Positions 11,108 to 23,656 of a DNA stretch of 64,000 bases are shown in pieces (the first letter of the stretch is position 1; every line of letters begins with the position of its first letter). Source of the DNA: Emergomyces orientalis (lineage: Eukaryota; Ascomycota; Eurotiomycetes; Onygenales; Ajellomycetaceae); NCBI GenBank assembly GCA_002110485.1, contig MOWL01000046.1:806001-870000 (forward strand), in the 5' to 3' direction. Under the pieces are notes generated by a model that saw only the letters and a list, made by a program, of their open reading frames with translations, was not told the DNA's origin and did not search any database. Made by a program: the position numbers and the translations under genes.

Positions 11108-13432
11108 GAGTAAACTAAACCTGACTCTTACCCTTTCTTTTTTTCTTCTTTATTTTGGCAAAAGGGATGGACCAACTCTGGAAAGCTGTATAGGTAGTAT
11201 GAGTGCCAGAGCGAAAAGTTTTTTGGTATAACGGGTCTTTCGTTGTAGAGCACCCCGGAGCAAACGGGGGTTGTCCTTGGACCACTTCATTGGGACACTC
11301 CCGGGTATGACTAGATAGATATGACGCGACGTGACTTTGAACTAAATAATGCACCGAAAAAAGTCAATATATATGCATTATTCGCACGCCAGTGGGTGTG
11401 ATTCTTATGGATTCAATGTTTTGTAATTTGGTTGCTTGTCCCGCTCTTCCCATCCCTGGCCTGTCTCAGGAGGACTTAATTTTCCAGTCTTGTTGATTTT
11501 TACGAAAACCCCGCCGCTGAAGACGGGGTAAATATACTTAATTAATTCATAACTTCACGCACATAAGCCTTGAGTGATGAGGGACACTGCTAATTGTATC
11601 ATTAATTAAAACTTGGCTCCCGTTTATTACCCGTCAATCACCAGCGATTCGTTGCACACTGATCAGCAAAAACTTGTTGCTGTTGAGTAAAAAAAAATAT
11701 AAAAAAAAACTTTACCATCGTCATCCTGACTTGAACAAAAATCTCCAACCAAGCCTGGGGACTCTTCCAGATAGGACAAGCCCTCCCGATAGGACAAGTA
11801 GAAGCGAAGGTGTTCAAAATCTCTGCATAATTGCGAAGGAAGCATTTCTTGCTGCTGGCATTTGGTACAGATGTCAATGGGCACCCACTGGCGCTAAACC
11901 CAAAGCAGAAAAATGAATTAGGGTTGGACTGGTGCCACCAACCAACCAGCGCCATCAGCGCCAAAATCATGAAGCAGACCTGAAACAGCCAAATGCAATA
12001 AGTTGCATGATTGGGGGCCCGAATATGTGGATGGTGCTTATGGCTTTTGTCCGCAGCGGCTAGAGTCCTTGTATCATTCTTTTCCTGGGATGGCGGAGAA
12101 AAACTCGCTGAATAGTTTTCTGATAATCCCCCTCCTACCTCTAAAAGGAGCAAATTCTATTTTAAGTTCGTAAATTCTGGGGGGAGTGGGGGAAGTTGGT
12201 GGAGAGCAATATATATGACTTCAGCAGGCGAATATTTATGCGCAGACTGTTGATGTTATTGATCGGGGCGCTTAGGGTAGCCATTTTCACTGAAGGTCGA
12301 TATATGTATGGAGCCATTGGTTGTGAAAGTCAGACTTTACTTGGGAGACTCATTGCCTTATGCCATTTCTCCCACTAGTTATTCTTGGGGACACCCTAGC
12401 TTTACTCAGCCATGGGTTTGATGTTCAGTTTCATTTTGTCGCTTCATGAGATGCAAGGGTAGTAGTTTGAAGCAAGAGCCAAGATATCGATATACTTAGG
12501 TAGTTCAGATAAAATACCCAGTTCTCAGGAGATCAAGACTCTGAGATCGAAATAAAGAAGTCCAACAAAATACTGAAGACGTATTCCAGTGAGGTAAATA
12601 AACATAGTTGATATCTTCCCCGGGCAAACAATAAGGCTACGCCCTAGCTGACTGACGAGCCATTCCCCGTCTAAGATCGGCAGCCAGCATGCCCAACCCG
12701 CCAACTTTTAGTTTAACCAGTCATGGGCTGATCTGATACCTGCCCTGTTTCAGCTCCTGTTTGCGGGAGGCTTCAGCACGTTCAGTGATTTCTGTGGCGG
12801 CGAAGCCCCAAGGCATTGGGAAGCTCACATCGTACATCCTCCCCTTTCTCTCTCGATCTCTTTCTAATTATTATCCTTCTTTTCCGTTCTCTATTTCGCG
12901 CTCTTTCGAATTCTTTTTTTTCTTCTGCGGCTTAATCCATCCCCTGTTTCCATGTCGGCGGTTCAAAGCTCATCCTGAAAGCACAACCCTCAGACACATC
13001 GTGGAACGGGTGGGATATTGAAACGGTTGCGAGTCAAGAGCAGTGAGGATTATATATCCATTGCTGGCCTCACTTTTTTTCCATTTAATGATCAGTGTTT
13101 TATCTGAGGGTCTTTTTCTCCTCCTTTTTCGCAAACATATACTTTTAATTCACCTTCCACCGAGTTTGTGCCCTCAAGCTGGTTATTGAGAACAAAAACT
13201 CGATATATACATTTTAATATACGATAACGAGCTTTGCATGTGTACTTTACGGCAATATCTGTACCGGGAATCTTCAAACCGAGCGCCCTCGTACTGAGGT
13301 TACCTTTTACAGATCACCCGCACGTTTTCGCGCGTGTTTTGCCATAGGCTGTAGCATTGTTTTTGAATTATTTATTCGAGCGCTTCCGTCCATTAAGCAT
13401 TGGAATTCTCTCGATAGCCACATAACTCAGCT
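11108..13432. other. intergenic; eIF2A 3' region and noxB upstream region
   Basis: About 2.3 kb. The left end is the eIF2A 3' UTR. The right end (about 12750-13430) is CT-rich leader of the NADPH oxidase gene. A minus-strand frame at 11663-11884 reads like protein, with two Cys-x2-Cys-like residues and FEHLRFYLSYREGLSYLEE, and has a possible acceptor at its 5' side. I could not build a complete gene around it, so it is reported only as a candidate. Confidence 0.45.
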
Positions 13433-15745
13433 ATGAGTAGTGGAGGAAGCTCTTTGGGCGGCCAAACAGAACGAGCACGATGGCCGCCCTTGACGAGGAT
13501 GCTGATGTCGGGCGAAATGAGTGGAGAGCCGCCACGGGATTTAAGCATGAAAGAGAAATTTGATCGATGGTATGTTTCGCTTCTTAGATGGGTTAACTGT
13601 GGGCGGAATTGATTTTCAGTATGGAATATCTGGCCTGGTTGCTGGTTGCTGATTTGATGATTTTGGAATAGGATGGTTAACGAAGGCTGGAGTAGACTGT
13701 AAGTTGTAGTTAATTATATCCAACCCCTGAAGTTCCCTTACTTGCGTCTCCAGGAATGGTTTTACTTTTCGGAAAATGGTATGAATGGTTATAGAGTCGC
13801 TGATTTGGATTCATCAGATTCGTTCTCGTTTTTATTGTTTCTCATTTTATGATATTCGCTTTTGGATTTCTAAATTACCAGCTGAAGGTATGTGATGGCC
13901 CATCGTTCTATCAAAAGAACGCATGATATTAACAATTTAATCTAGGACAACCTTAACGGCGCGAGGGGAATCTTTGGCCTTACATTTGCCATTGCTCGGT
14001 CCTCTGCTCTGGTTCTACATTTTGACGTTGCCCTCATTCTCTTCCGTATGTAACTTGTGCTCCCCCCTACACAGACCGCGATTCCGAACTGACTGAAAAT
14101 AGCTGTTTGTCGGACACTCATATCACTCGCTAGACAGACTCCGCTGAACGGTATTATCCAGTTCGGTCCGTAACCTAGCCTTGTCCTCTTAATTCTTGAT
14201 ATCCACTGACAATCGCATAGATAAAAACATCACATTCCACAAACGTTCGTCAGTCCCCTTTGAGAGACCTGAATTCTTCGTATATCAAGTACTAACTCCA
14301 TCTTAGTTGTGGGCTGGTCTATTTTCTTCTTCTCATGGGTTCATACAATTGCTCACTGGAACAACTTCGCCCAGCTTGCCGCCAAACAAAACCTAGGTTT
14401 TAAAGGATTCATACTTGCCAATGTGGCTAGCGGCCCCGGTTGGTCAGGCTACGTTATGCTCATTGCCTTGACAGCCATGGTTATAACCGCGATGGAGAAG
14501 CCCCGTCGGGCAAATTTCGAACGATTCTGGTACACGCATCATCTCTTTGTTTTATTCTTTGTTTTCTGGGCCGTGCATGGCGCATTTTGCATGATCAAAC
14601 CGGATTTCCCGCCCTTTTGCAACGGCATAGGTGTATTCTGGCTCTTTTGGATGTACGGAGGTGCGGTCTACCTTCTCGAGCGTATCATGCGAGAAATCCG
14701 TGGACGCCACAAGACGTATATCTCGAAGGTCATCCAGCATCCCAGCAACGTTTGCGAAATTCAAATCAAGAAAGAGAAGACGAAGACCAGGGCTGGACAG
14801 GTATGTTGAGACTTTTATGTATGATTCCATTGTATATCACTCATTTATTCGCCCAAAACAGTACATCTTCTTATGCTGCCCGGCGGTATCCGTTTGGCAA
14901 TATCACCCATTCACCCTTACGAGTGCCCCTGAAGAGGACTATATCTCAGTCCATATCCGCTGTGTCGGAAATTTCACTAAAGCTCTTGCGAAGTCTCTCG
15001 GTTGTGATTTTGAAAACAAGGGCGGAGAAAATTCTAGAGCTGGCGTATCCGCAGTTGTGGGCGTTGACAAACAAACAGCCAACGACGACGTGGATCCCAA
15101 AATACGCCGCATTTTACCAAGAGTGTACATAGACGGCCCGTTCGGAAGTGCGTCTGAAGACGTATTCAAGTACGAAATAGCAATTCTTGTGGGAGCGGGT
15201 ATTGGCGTCACACCCTTCGCCTCGATCTTGAAGAGTATCTGGTACCGCATGAACTACCCACAGAAAAAGACCAGACTACGCAAGGTATATTTCTTCTGGG
15301 TGTGCAGAGATTTCGGCTCTTTTGAGTGGTTTCGCTCTCTGCTGCTCGCTATCGAAACGCAGGATATGGCTAATCATATCGAAATTCATACTGTGAGTGC
15401 ACATCCTTGCCTTCAGGCCACCGTCGATTATGATTCAGTATTGAACTGAATTTTTTTTCTTTTTCCTAGTACCTCACCGCCCGAATTAAAGTTGATGATG
15501 CCACGAATATCATGATAAACGACGCAAATGCAGAGCAAGACACCATCACCGGTCTGCGAGCGCCGACAAACTTCGGCCGTCCTAATTGGGACATGGTCTT
15601 CAGATCGATTCGCAAGATCCACGCCCCAGCTGAGGCGGGAGTTTTCTTTTGTGGACCTAAGCCACTAGGAAGCGCGCTTCATGTGAAGTGCAATATGTAT
15701 TCTGAACCCGGATTCAATTTCGTGTGGGGCAAGGAGAACTTCTAA
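13433..15745 (+). CDS. noxB: NADPH oxidase, NoxB type (gp91phox-like)
   Basis: Membrane flavocytochrome that moves electrons from NADPH to O2, producing superoxide for hyphal and sexual development. Nine exons: 13433-13569, 13672-13698, 13818-13887, 13946-14045, 14103-14165, 14221-14244, 14307-14800, 14862-15392, 15470-15745; 573 residues. A 46-residue N-terminal extension with LTRMLMSGEMSG and KEKFDRWMVNEGW marks it as B type rather than A type. The six-helix haem domain shows DKNITFHK, VHTIAHW and FWYTHHLFVLFFVFWAVHG with the expected histidines. FAD binding: HPFTLTSAPEEDY. NADPH binding: GAGIGVTPFASILKSIW and FFCGPKPLG. It ends in the usual aromatic FVWGKENF. Exons 2 (27 nt) and 6 (24 nt) are very short. 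The neighbours are unrelated. NoxR and Rac, its usual partners, are not in the window. Confidence 0.95.
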
Positions 15746-16378
15746 CTAAGAGGAATAGGTCATTAGAGAACGGGAAGGAAATTAGTTGGAGATTGAAGGA
15801 TTGGGAGTCTACCAATGTACTTGTAACGTTTCTGATTCTTTTTTTCTTCTTCTCTTGTTAAGTTGCCGTGAAACCTTTTTTATACTTTTGTTGTTGTTTT
15901 TGTGGCTATTGCGCCATGAGTTTATTATTTGTTTCCTCCGTTTTGTTCCCCTCGCTTTTGGCATCATCGGCATCATTTAGATTAGGAACAGGGAAGAATG
16001 TGCCACGTTAAAGAACTATTAGAATGAATTTTTTGCTGCTCTCGAACCTCTTACTCCAGAAATGTGTCCTCATGCGCTTTATAGGATGTTAATAGCAAGG
16101 TATTTTGGGGGGCTGGGAGACAACGATGCAAATCGTTCCAAAAGTCAAGAAATCAATTTTACCAAGATATAGGTATTGTACAGTATAAAGCTAGGGATAA
16201 AGAGACGACACAAAGGGTTATATTGCGATCAAAAAATATGACAATATTCTATACCCTGAAATGGTATCCGAAAAAAATAAAAATAAAAATCTCAGATGGC
16301 ATCGTAAACCGAAACCATCAGAGCTCAAACCGTTCGGAACCTCAACCCATGCTCACCGTATGGATTAATCCGACTCGT
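15746..16378. terminator. convergent 3' region of noxB and the CorA-like gene
   Basis: Two genes end facing each other here. The sequence is T-rich near 15838-15900 and A-rich near 16275-16290, as expected for 3' UTRs and poly(A) regions of both. No gene is seen. Confidence 0.5.
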
Positions 16379-19300
16379 CTAATCGGGCAGATTTATGACA
16401 TAAGGCGTCGCGGGAACCGCCTCAGGTCTCGAGATAGCCTCCTCAGGATTCTGCTCACCAGCATCATCCCCATCAGTGACACCCCCTCCATAGCCCTCAG
16501 CACCGCTCGCGCTCCCTCCCTGATTATTCTCCTTATCCACTCCGCCTGCTCCTTCGTCCTCTTCCTTCCTACCCTCATTCCTATCTCTTGAACTCGACGA
16601 CCTCCACATAAACCGTTTTCCCTCCTTCCCCCGCTCACTAAGCCATCGGAAATCCTCCTCTTCGACCAAAATCCCACTACTCCTGTTGCCGCTACTATTG
16701 CTACTCTGATGGCGGTGACGACGGGACCACCTTCGTGAGAGTCGTTCCTCATCGCCAGTAGTATCTACAGCGGGCACTGCCAATCGCGCCGTAGGTTCTT
16801 CAAATGCAAACGCCCCTTCGACGACTGGGGTCGCAGGTACGACCAGCATTTCTGTCGCCTCCGCTAGTCCTTCCGCGACAACATGAGACTCTTCAGCCAG
16901 GTCACCAGCTTCTATGTCATAGCTTACCTCGCCAGCCTCAAGAGAGCCAGCAGAAGATGGGTCGACGGGATGGCTAGCAGCGATCTGTGAAGTCCAGCGA
17001 CAGATCAAATAGCGTTTAAGCTTCGAGAAAGCACCCAGGCTATCGACACCATGATCGTCTGTATCCCGCTTGGCTTGGATGGTCCTTTCGGGCGCGCTCC
17101 AGCGCTTGATGAAGTACCATTTGAGGCGAGCGAGGTGGCCTTTGGGGTGGATATAGTCGCGAGGGCCCGCACGAGACCACAATGATGGGCTCTCGGTGGC
17201 CATGTTGTGGAAGAAATTCTCATAGATGCCACGCTGGTAAGGGGTTTGGCGCTGACGGGCGATGACATGCTTGACGATGTACCAGGCGGCGAGCACACAG
17301 AGCATGAAGGGCACACAGGATATGAAGTACCACTTTATGCTAGGGTTGTCGGCGAACGTGTCGACGTTCATACCTATAGGGGGTTAGGATACAGAATAGG
17401 GCTGGGAAAAGGTGTGGTGTTGGCGGAATGTATATGAGACATACCGAAAAAACCGACTATGAAGGTCAGGGGAAGGAAGATAAATGTTATCCAACTCAAA
17501 CGCCACACTAGATAGCTGGGTTAGTGAAATTGATACTCGAAAGTGATGAGAGGGTACCTACTGCTGACGCCGAGCTGGATGCTATGTCTACTATCACGGA
17601 TTGAAACGCTCTGATAGAGCAATGAAATCAAAGTCTTCGTTGGCTTGACCAAGTCTTCTTCAACCAACGTGCTGAGCCTGTCATAATCTCCCGGGATATT
17701 GTCAAGCCATGTATCGTCTGTCTCCAGATCATCTGCGAAGATGGTCAGTACCAGCCATAATAAACTAACACAGGCGAAGTGGCCCTAAACCGGAAAGAAA
17801 ACTCACCCTCCAATTCCCCTAGCCTTGGTCGCATCTCTTTGACAACATCAATATGTATAAACAACAGCTTCTCCACCTTCAGCCAAATATTTGAATTCAG
17901 CCACAGCTCTGGTGCCCTTGTCTCGTCGGCTGGCTGCTCGTAAACCTTGTCTTCCAAAATACTAACGTGGTCCATAGCAAGATCCATAAAGGAATCCCAC
18001 TCCATCACCAGCGCCTTGAAAATATCCTCTAGGATGATCCTCGAGCACTGGAACGCGAGCTGCTCGTCCGTGGCCACGAGGTCGCGAGACTCGAAGGCGA
18101 GGAAGAAGGGGAGCCGGCGCCATCGCGATTCCCAGACCCGCCGCGCCGCGATCAAGGTGTCCTCGATGCTGTTGGTGTGCGAATTATCAAAGATGAGAAT
18201 AGCGTTGCCATTATCCAGCGTGTCGAGGCGTGGGATGTATTCGTTTTTCATGCGGCTTTTGGCGCTATCGGTTTTCGGGGGGTCGATGATGTACGGGTTC
18301 TTGATATCTGGGTTCGCGGGCACTCCAATTGCGGTCTGTTTGTGTTGGATATAACAACTGACACGCTGGACATAGACATCATAGCCGTACTTTGGATTAT
18401 CTAACCGAAGTGCAGAGATTCCATTGCTCAGCATTTACAATTATCTCCGTATATTGCATGTTATGCTCAACAAGCTTGCTGGAGGCCTACCATTTCCATC
18501 GAAGCAATTCAGCTCCATCATCTTCAAGCTATCATCTTCTTCATGCGGGCCCCTCGCCTCGCGATTCATCGGATCACGGGAGCGGTATTGTTTGAAATAA
18601 TCCAGGCCAAAGGACGTTTTGCTAATCCCGCGCCAAGGATCATATTGGACCTTCCACGTTTTCCCACTCAGAAAGGGTTTCCCTCCACGGCGTTCGGGGC
18701 GTTTGTGGCGGACATAGCGGCCAAAGTCAGTGCCGACAAGATCATCTCGATTGTCGATATTGAACTTGCGCAGGAGATAATTGGTGGCCCACTCTGCATT
18801 CTGGACATGGAAGACGCGCAGGACTGCTTCGCTGTTTCGTTCCGGGTTGGTATACACCCTTCGGAGGTGTTCGAGGTCATAAATTTCCTGCGCGGCTACT
18901 TTGCGCATTCCGACTTTACATTCATCTGAAGCTCAGGAGAAAGAAATTAGCCTATGGGCTTTTCATGGTTTCTTTCTTCTATTATCCATTTTTCCTAGCT
19001 CTCCAAACTATACGCACCCTGCTTGACGAAATCGATTATCAAGACTCGTCCGCTGTATATGTCTATTTCGGAATATTCCTTGTGCCATCTTGGGCCTAGG
19101 TCATGCTTCTGCGAGTGTCGAGCTAGAAGCGGGAAACAGAATAAGCTTCATATCCCTCTAAGCAGATATAGACTGACGAGATAGAGATCGCATGTTCCAT
19201 ACTGTTAAATCTCTTGTAAGGTTCATGCGCAGTTGGTAGTTCCTCAGCAATTCGAGGGGAGGGAGCAGGAGAACGTTGGTCAAGGACGTCTACTCCAGAA

Positions 19301-19477
19301 AAGAATAAAAGATATCAGTAAGCGCAATATATAATATAATATACGGGTCAGAGACCTGTTCTTTACCCGAGCAAGCATACCTTGGTCGTTTGGCAGAAGA
19401 GAACCAAAGTTCCTGGTGTCTAGGCGCGGTTGCGGCCGCCTTGCAGTTGAGGAAGGGGGACTGGCCGAGTCTCCCAT
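16379..19477 (-). CDS. CorA-like Mg2+ transporter with a long C-terminal extension
   Basis: Divalent cation channel of the CorA/Mrs2/Alr group. Eight exons on the minus strand: 19381-19477, 19174-19292, 19018-19108, 18491-18925, 17807-18400, 17562-17732, 17445-17507, 16379-17373; 854 residues. The cytosolic N-terminal part includes DDLETDDTWLDNIPGDYDRL and the long helix region ahead of the pore. Membrane segment 1 is WRLSWITFIFLPLTFIVGFF followed directly by the CorA selectivity motif Gly-Met-Asn, which is created by joining exons 7 and 8. Membrane segment 2 is WYFISCVPFMLCVLAAWYIV. After it come about 290 residues of acidic, Ser/Arg-rich sequence, where most CorA proteins have a short basic tail. 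Location (plasma membrane, vacuole or other) cannot be told. Mg2+ specificity is inferred from the GMN motif. Confidence 0.88.
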
Positions 19478-20740
19478 CTTGGAAGCATAAAAACAATATT
19501 GAAAACATCAATTTCTACATAAAATAACAAGATACAGCGCCAGGAGAATGAAGATGAACGGCCCATCGATACACAAAATCAACGTCATGAGAGCACAGAG
19601 CAAGAGCGGGCAGACATATTTATGATTATATTTATTTTTCATGCCAACCAGCATGATCAGGGATTGCAATCCTGCGGCTGACAATCGTGTTGATTATTAA
19701 CGAGCCCTTAGAGCCCTCCGTGCCGCCCGGCCGAAAGCAAATCGCGCTTGGTGATTGCCTGCAAGGCTGAGGATGGTTTGGGCGCATGATAAGCGGCCGG
19801 CAGGGTCAGGGTGTATTGAGGTCATCTGGATAGGTTCTCATTCGTGTCTTGATGACGGGGGGGAATTATACGCGAATTTAGGAAGTATGGACGAGTTATG
19901 TGAAGATGAACGGTTTTCTACCTATTGTCTTCTCAACAAGAGCAAGCCTATTTTGCAGCCAGAGCTGAAAGACCAGATATCACCTTAAGAGGGTGAATCA
20001 AACCATACACTGATATTTGGTTAATCTCTACTACGTAACATATTGCCCCTTAGACTGAGGTCAGAATATGACAGATTTCAAACTCAAACAGGCGGCGCAT
20101 GAAGTAAACTCTCAATACAATTGAATGTATCACGAGGAGCCATGGCCGGCGCTCAGCTGAGAGAATAGAGGAGGGAGATGAGATAATATTTTCCGTACTG
20201 TATTCTCGGCTTGCCGTCTTTTTGCGTCATCTCACTTCAACGTCTCTCGGGCAATTATCATGGATGGTATCTTCTCTTGGTCAACCTGCAGTGCTGTGCT
20301 CGTTGTGGAGCACCCATACATCCCGGGTTGCCTCAACTTAACTAACTACCCAGGTATACTAGGGATATAGAGCCACGGGATCTAGTTAAAGGTTAAGGGC
20401 CACTCCGGGCTGATGATGCCTAATGCCAAGGCACTGTTAGGGTCTAACTGTCTCTTCCCAGGGACAAAAAACAAAAAATGGGGGGGGGGGGGAGCCCCAC
20501 TACTTTTGCAAATATCCAACCACGGATGGCTCAAGCTGAGCCCCGCCCTCTACGTATCAGCTCTTCCATATGCAGCTGAACATCAACAACCCTGCGCCTC
20601 CAATGGAGTTATCAAATCTCATATAGAAGGCCTGAATTAAGCAATTTAACCCTTCTCGTTACATTCAGAATCCCCAAAACCAATTCCACACAACTTAATA
20701 CATACCAGTCTCCCTACCACAAACTCAACGTTTCCTAACC
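19478..20740. promoter_or_regulatory. divergent intergenic region between the CorA-like gene and the chitinase
   Basis: About 1.26 kb containing both upstream regions. A run of G (20479-20490) lies in the chitinase half. The immediate chitinase leader (20640-20740) is A/C-rich, typical of fungal start regions. The frame at 19755-19988 has no family resemblance and is not called. Confidence 0.5.
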
Positions 20741-22524
20741 ATGTCCACACACACTGTCGCCAGCGGAGACACTATGTGGGCAATCTCTGTTGCCCGCGGT
20801 ATCTCACTTGACGCCCTGATTGCCGCAAACCCGCAGGTATCAGACCCCAGTCAAATCGAAGTTGGCCAGGTTTTAAATGTCCCGGGCGGAAATCCCCCAA
20901 CCGCTCCCGCCCCGGCTACCAATGCTCCGCTGCAACAGGATGCTACGCTTGTGTCTGGTGGACCTCCGCCCCCAGCTCCATCAGCTCCTGCAATTATGCC
21001 TTCTCTTCCACCGCCGGCTGGGCCGAGCCCCAGTAGTGAGGGGTATAAGACTGTTGGGTACTTTACAAATTGGGTGAGCTTTTGACGTTCCATACCAAAA
21101 TAGCTTTATGTCCTTTTATTTTTATACAACTGGAAACTGGAATCTTCTTGCGAGAATAACAGCTCTGGGCAAAAGCTAACTGTGCTTTTTTTTTTGCTAG
21201 GGTATATACGGACGTAACTATCAACCTATGGACATCCCCGGAAATCACATCACTCATATTCTGTGTAGGTAGAAGTATAAAGAAGAATTATTCTAAAAAT
21301 ATATATTATATATATAAAAAATCCTAGATCGTAAAGTTCAACAACATCATGTATGCTAATTATAATTACAGACTCCTTCGCAAACGTCAAACCCGATTCC
21401 GGTGAAGTGTATGTCCAATATACTTCCACAACCTCCCCCGCAAAAGTGAAAACCGTTAGACTAACCCCTTTATTAGCTACCTTAGCGACACGTACGCTGA
21501 TCTCGAAAAGCACTACCCCGGTGACTCCTGGGATGAATCCGGCGAGAACGTCTACGGCTGCATAAAGCAACTCTACCTCCTAAAAAAGCACTACAGACAC
21601 TTGAAAACCCTCCTCTCCATCGGCGGCTGGACCTACAGCGCTAACTTCCCCGCTCCGGCCTCCACACCCGCCGGACGGCAAACTTTTGCCCGCACAGCCG
21701 TGAAGCTCCTCGCTGACCTCGGCTTCGACGGCATCGATATCGACTGGGAATACCCGCAGGACACCGCACAGGCACAAGACTTTGTACTCCTCCTGCAAGA
21801 AACCAGACAAGCGCTGGATAGCTACGCAGCCCAACATGCGCAGGGGATACGGTTGCTGTTGACCGTTGCAGTCCCCTGCGGCGCGAGCAATTATGGAAAG
21901 CTGCGCATGGCGGAGATGGACGCGTATCTCGATTTCTGGAACCTGATGAGCTATGACTTTGCGGGGAGCTGGGATAGTAAAGCGGGCCACATGGCAAATA
22001 TGTTTCCGTCAGGAACGGTGCCGGAGTCCACACCGTTTAATGCCGATGCGGCCGTCTCCGCTTACATCGCTGGCGGCGTGCATCCGAAAAAACTCATCTT
22101 TGGGTTACCCCTGTATGGCCGGGCGTTTGAACAGACTAATGGGCCGGGGCATTCGTTCCAGGGGGTCGGGGAAGGGTCGTGGGAAAATGGGGTGTGGGAT
22201 TATAAAGTCCTTCCGCACGCGGGTAGTGAGGAGGCTAATGATTTTGAGCTTTTGGCGAGTTGGAGTTATGATAAGAATGGGAAGAAGATGGTCAGTTATG
22301 ATACGCCGGCAATGGCGGGGGCGAAAGCGGATTACATTCGCCGAAGGGGGTTGGGGGGCGGGATGTGGTGGGAGCTTAGTGGGGATTCTCCGTTAGGGAG
22401 TGAACGCAGTTTGGTTAGGAAGACAGTGGAGGGACTAGGGGGCGTGGGGAATCTGGATCATAGTATGAATTTGTTGGAGTATCCGGCTAGTCGATTTGAG
22501 AATTTGAAGAAGGGGTTTCAGTAG
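20741..22524 (+). CDS. LysM-containing GH18 chitinase without signal peptide
   Basis: Hydrolyses chitin (GH18, retaining mechanism with substrate assistance). Four exons: 20741-21073, 21201-21264, 21372-21408, 21477-22524; 493 residues. The protein begins almost at once with a LysM chitin-binding domain (about 3-48: HTVASGDTMWAISVARGISL ... NPQVSDPSQIEVGQVLNVP). A Pro/Ala-rich linker follows, then the GH18 barrel from YKTVGYFTNWGIYGRNY. The catalytic motif DxxDxDxE is present as FDGIDIDWEYP. Other barrel landmarks are KTLLSIGGWTYS, the MSYDF strand, LIFGLPLYGRAF and GGGMWWELSGD. No hydrophobic leader precedes LysM, so classical secretion is not expected from this start. The exon 1 ATG is the first in a C/A-rich leader and no upstream in-frame signal sequence is visible. 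Role (cell wall remodelling or autolysis) is inferred. Confidence 0.94.
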
Positions 22525-23656
22525 ATCGTCTTACTGAGCGATGGAGATATGTGATGCCATGTAGTGATTGCTGGCGGTCAGGAAAATTGATGAATTGATG
22601 AAATCCAACGAAGATAATTCACCATAAATAGGGTTTTGCCCGCTTTTCATCCCTATTGCCAGAATCTATCTTTCTTTATCTGTTACAACTTTATGCGGCC
22701 AGTGAATCACATATTAGTTGCCTTGTTCCCTGTGATAAATATTCATATATTTACTTACTGTAGTGAAATTCCCAATTTTATAAGGAAGAGTCAGTTTGGA
22801 TCTAGCTGAGCCCCTGAATTTTATATAACAGCAGCATTTCAAAAATGGCAAAACGGCCTTTGAAAATTGAAAAAGACAATAATATAGCAAAAACATTGTC
22901 GTGTGGTTGATTGAAGGATTGAAGGGGGGGGGGGGGAAGAGAACGAGTTTCCATTCAAAACTCCCTACCTGCTCAACATATAAATGAATGCATATATTTC
23001 ACATCAAATCCATTCAGTAAATCATCTATCCTTAGGAATATATGAGTACATTCACAAGCAAACTAATAGCAAAATACAGAAGGAAAAATAAAGAAAAACG
23101 GAAATTGGGGAAATAGTATCAAAAGCATAAACAATCAAAACGAAACCGTTGTAACAAGATTCCCAACCCTAATAAATTCGCAACCCCATCCCAATTCATC
23201 CACCCATCCATCCTCACCATTATATCTCATCCAAAAAAAAAAAAAAGAAAAAGAAAAAATCCCACCAATTTTTCGCCGGATACATGCCCTGAATTTCACA
23301 ACAGAAACGTGAAAGCAAAAGAGAAAAAGAAACTTAGAAGCAAAAAAAAAAAAAAAAAAAGAAAAAAGCTCAGCCCGGGCACAGCCCTTAAACCTTTAAG
23401 AAAGAAAAGAAGAGAGAAAAGAGAAAGAATCAAACGTGTTAACAAGCCAAAGCAGAAAGAAAAAAAGGAGATGATGACCTCGCAATGTAATCGCTATCGT
23501 TCATTTTCCCTCCCCTTGTGATCCGACGATCAACACAGTCAGTCAGAACGAGTTTCTTATAACATCTCAAGCCCCAACATTCCCCGAAGCCCACTCAACG
23601 CCGCCAACCAAAACAACAGAATGAAAAAAATGACAAAAAAAATGAGAAAGAGGTCT
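22525..23656. terminator. convergent 3' region of the chitinase and TAF12 genes
   Basis: About 1.1 kb of AT-rich 3' flanks. It carries a G run at about 22925-22936, an A19 tract at 23342-23360 and other A-rich segments. The Lys-rich frame at 23309-23521 is simply translated A-rich DNA. No gene is supported. Confidence 0.55.

Noticed and set aside
13698..13818. Frameshift in noxB
   Set aside because: A conflict of phase appears only if the 25-nt block at 13754-13778 is taken as an exon. Joining 13698 directly to 13818 keeps frame and the whole 573-codon model is a multiple of three.
18441..18490. Read-through end of the fourth CorA-like exon
   Set aside because: The frame continues past 18491 only as intron. 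A GTAGGC donor at 18490 and a TTAG acceptor at 18401 restore the conserved sequence DNPKYGYDVY in phase.
23309..23521. Lys-rich frame
   Set aside because: Translation of A-rich DNA in a 3' flank.
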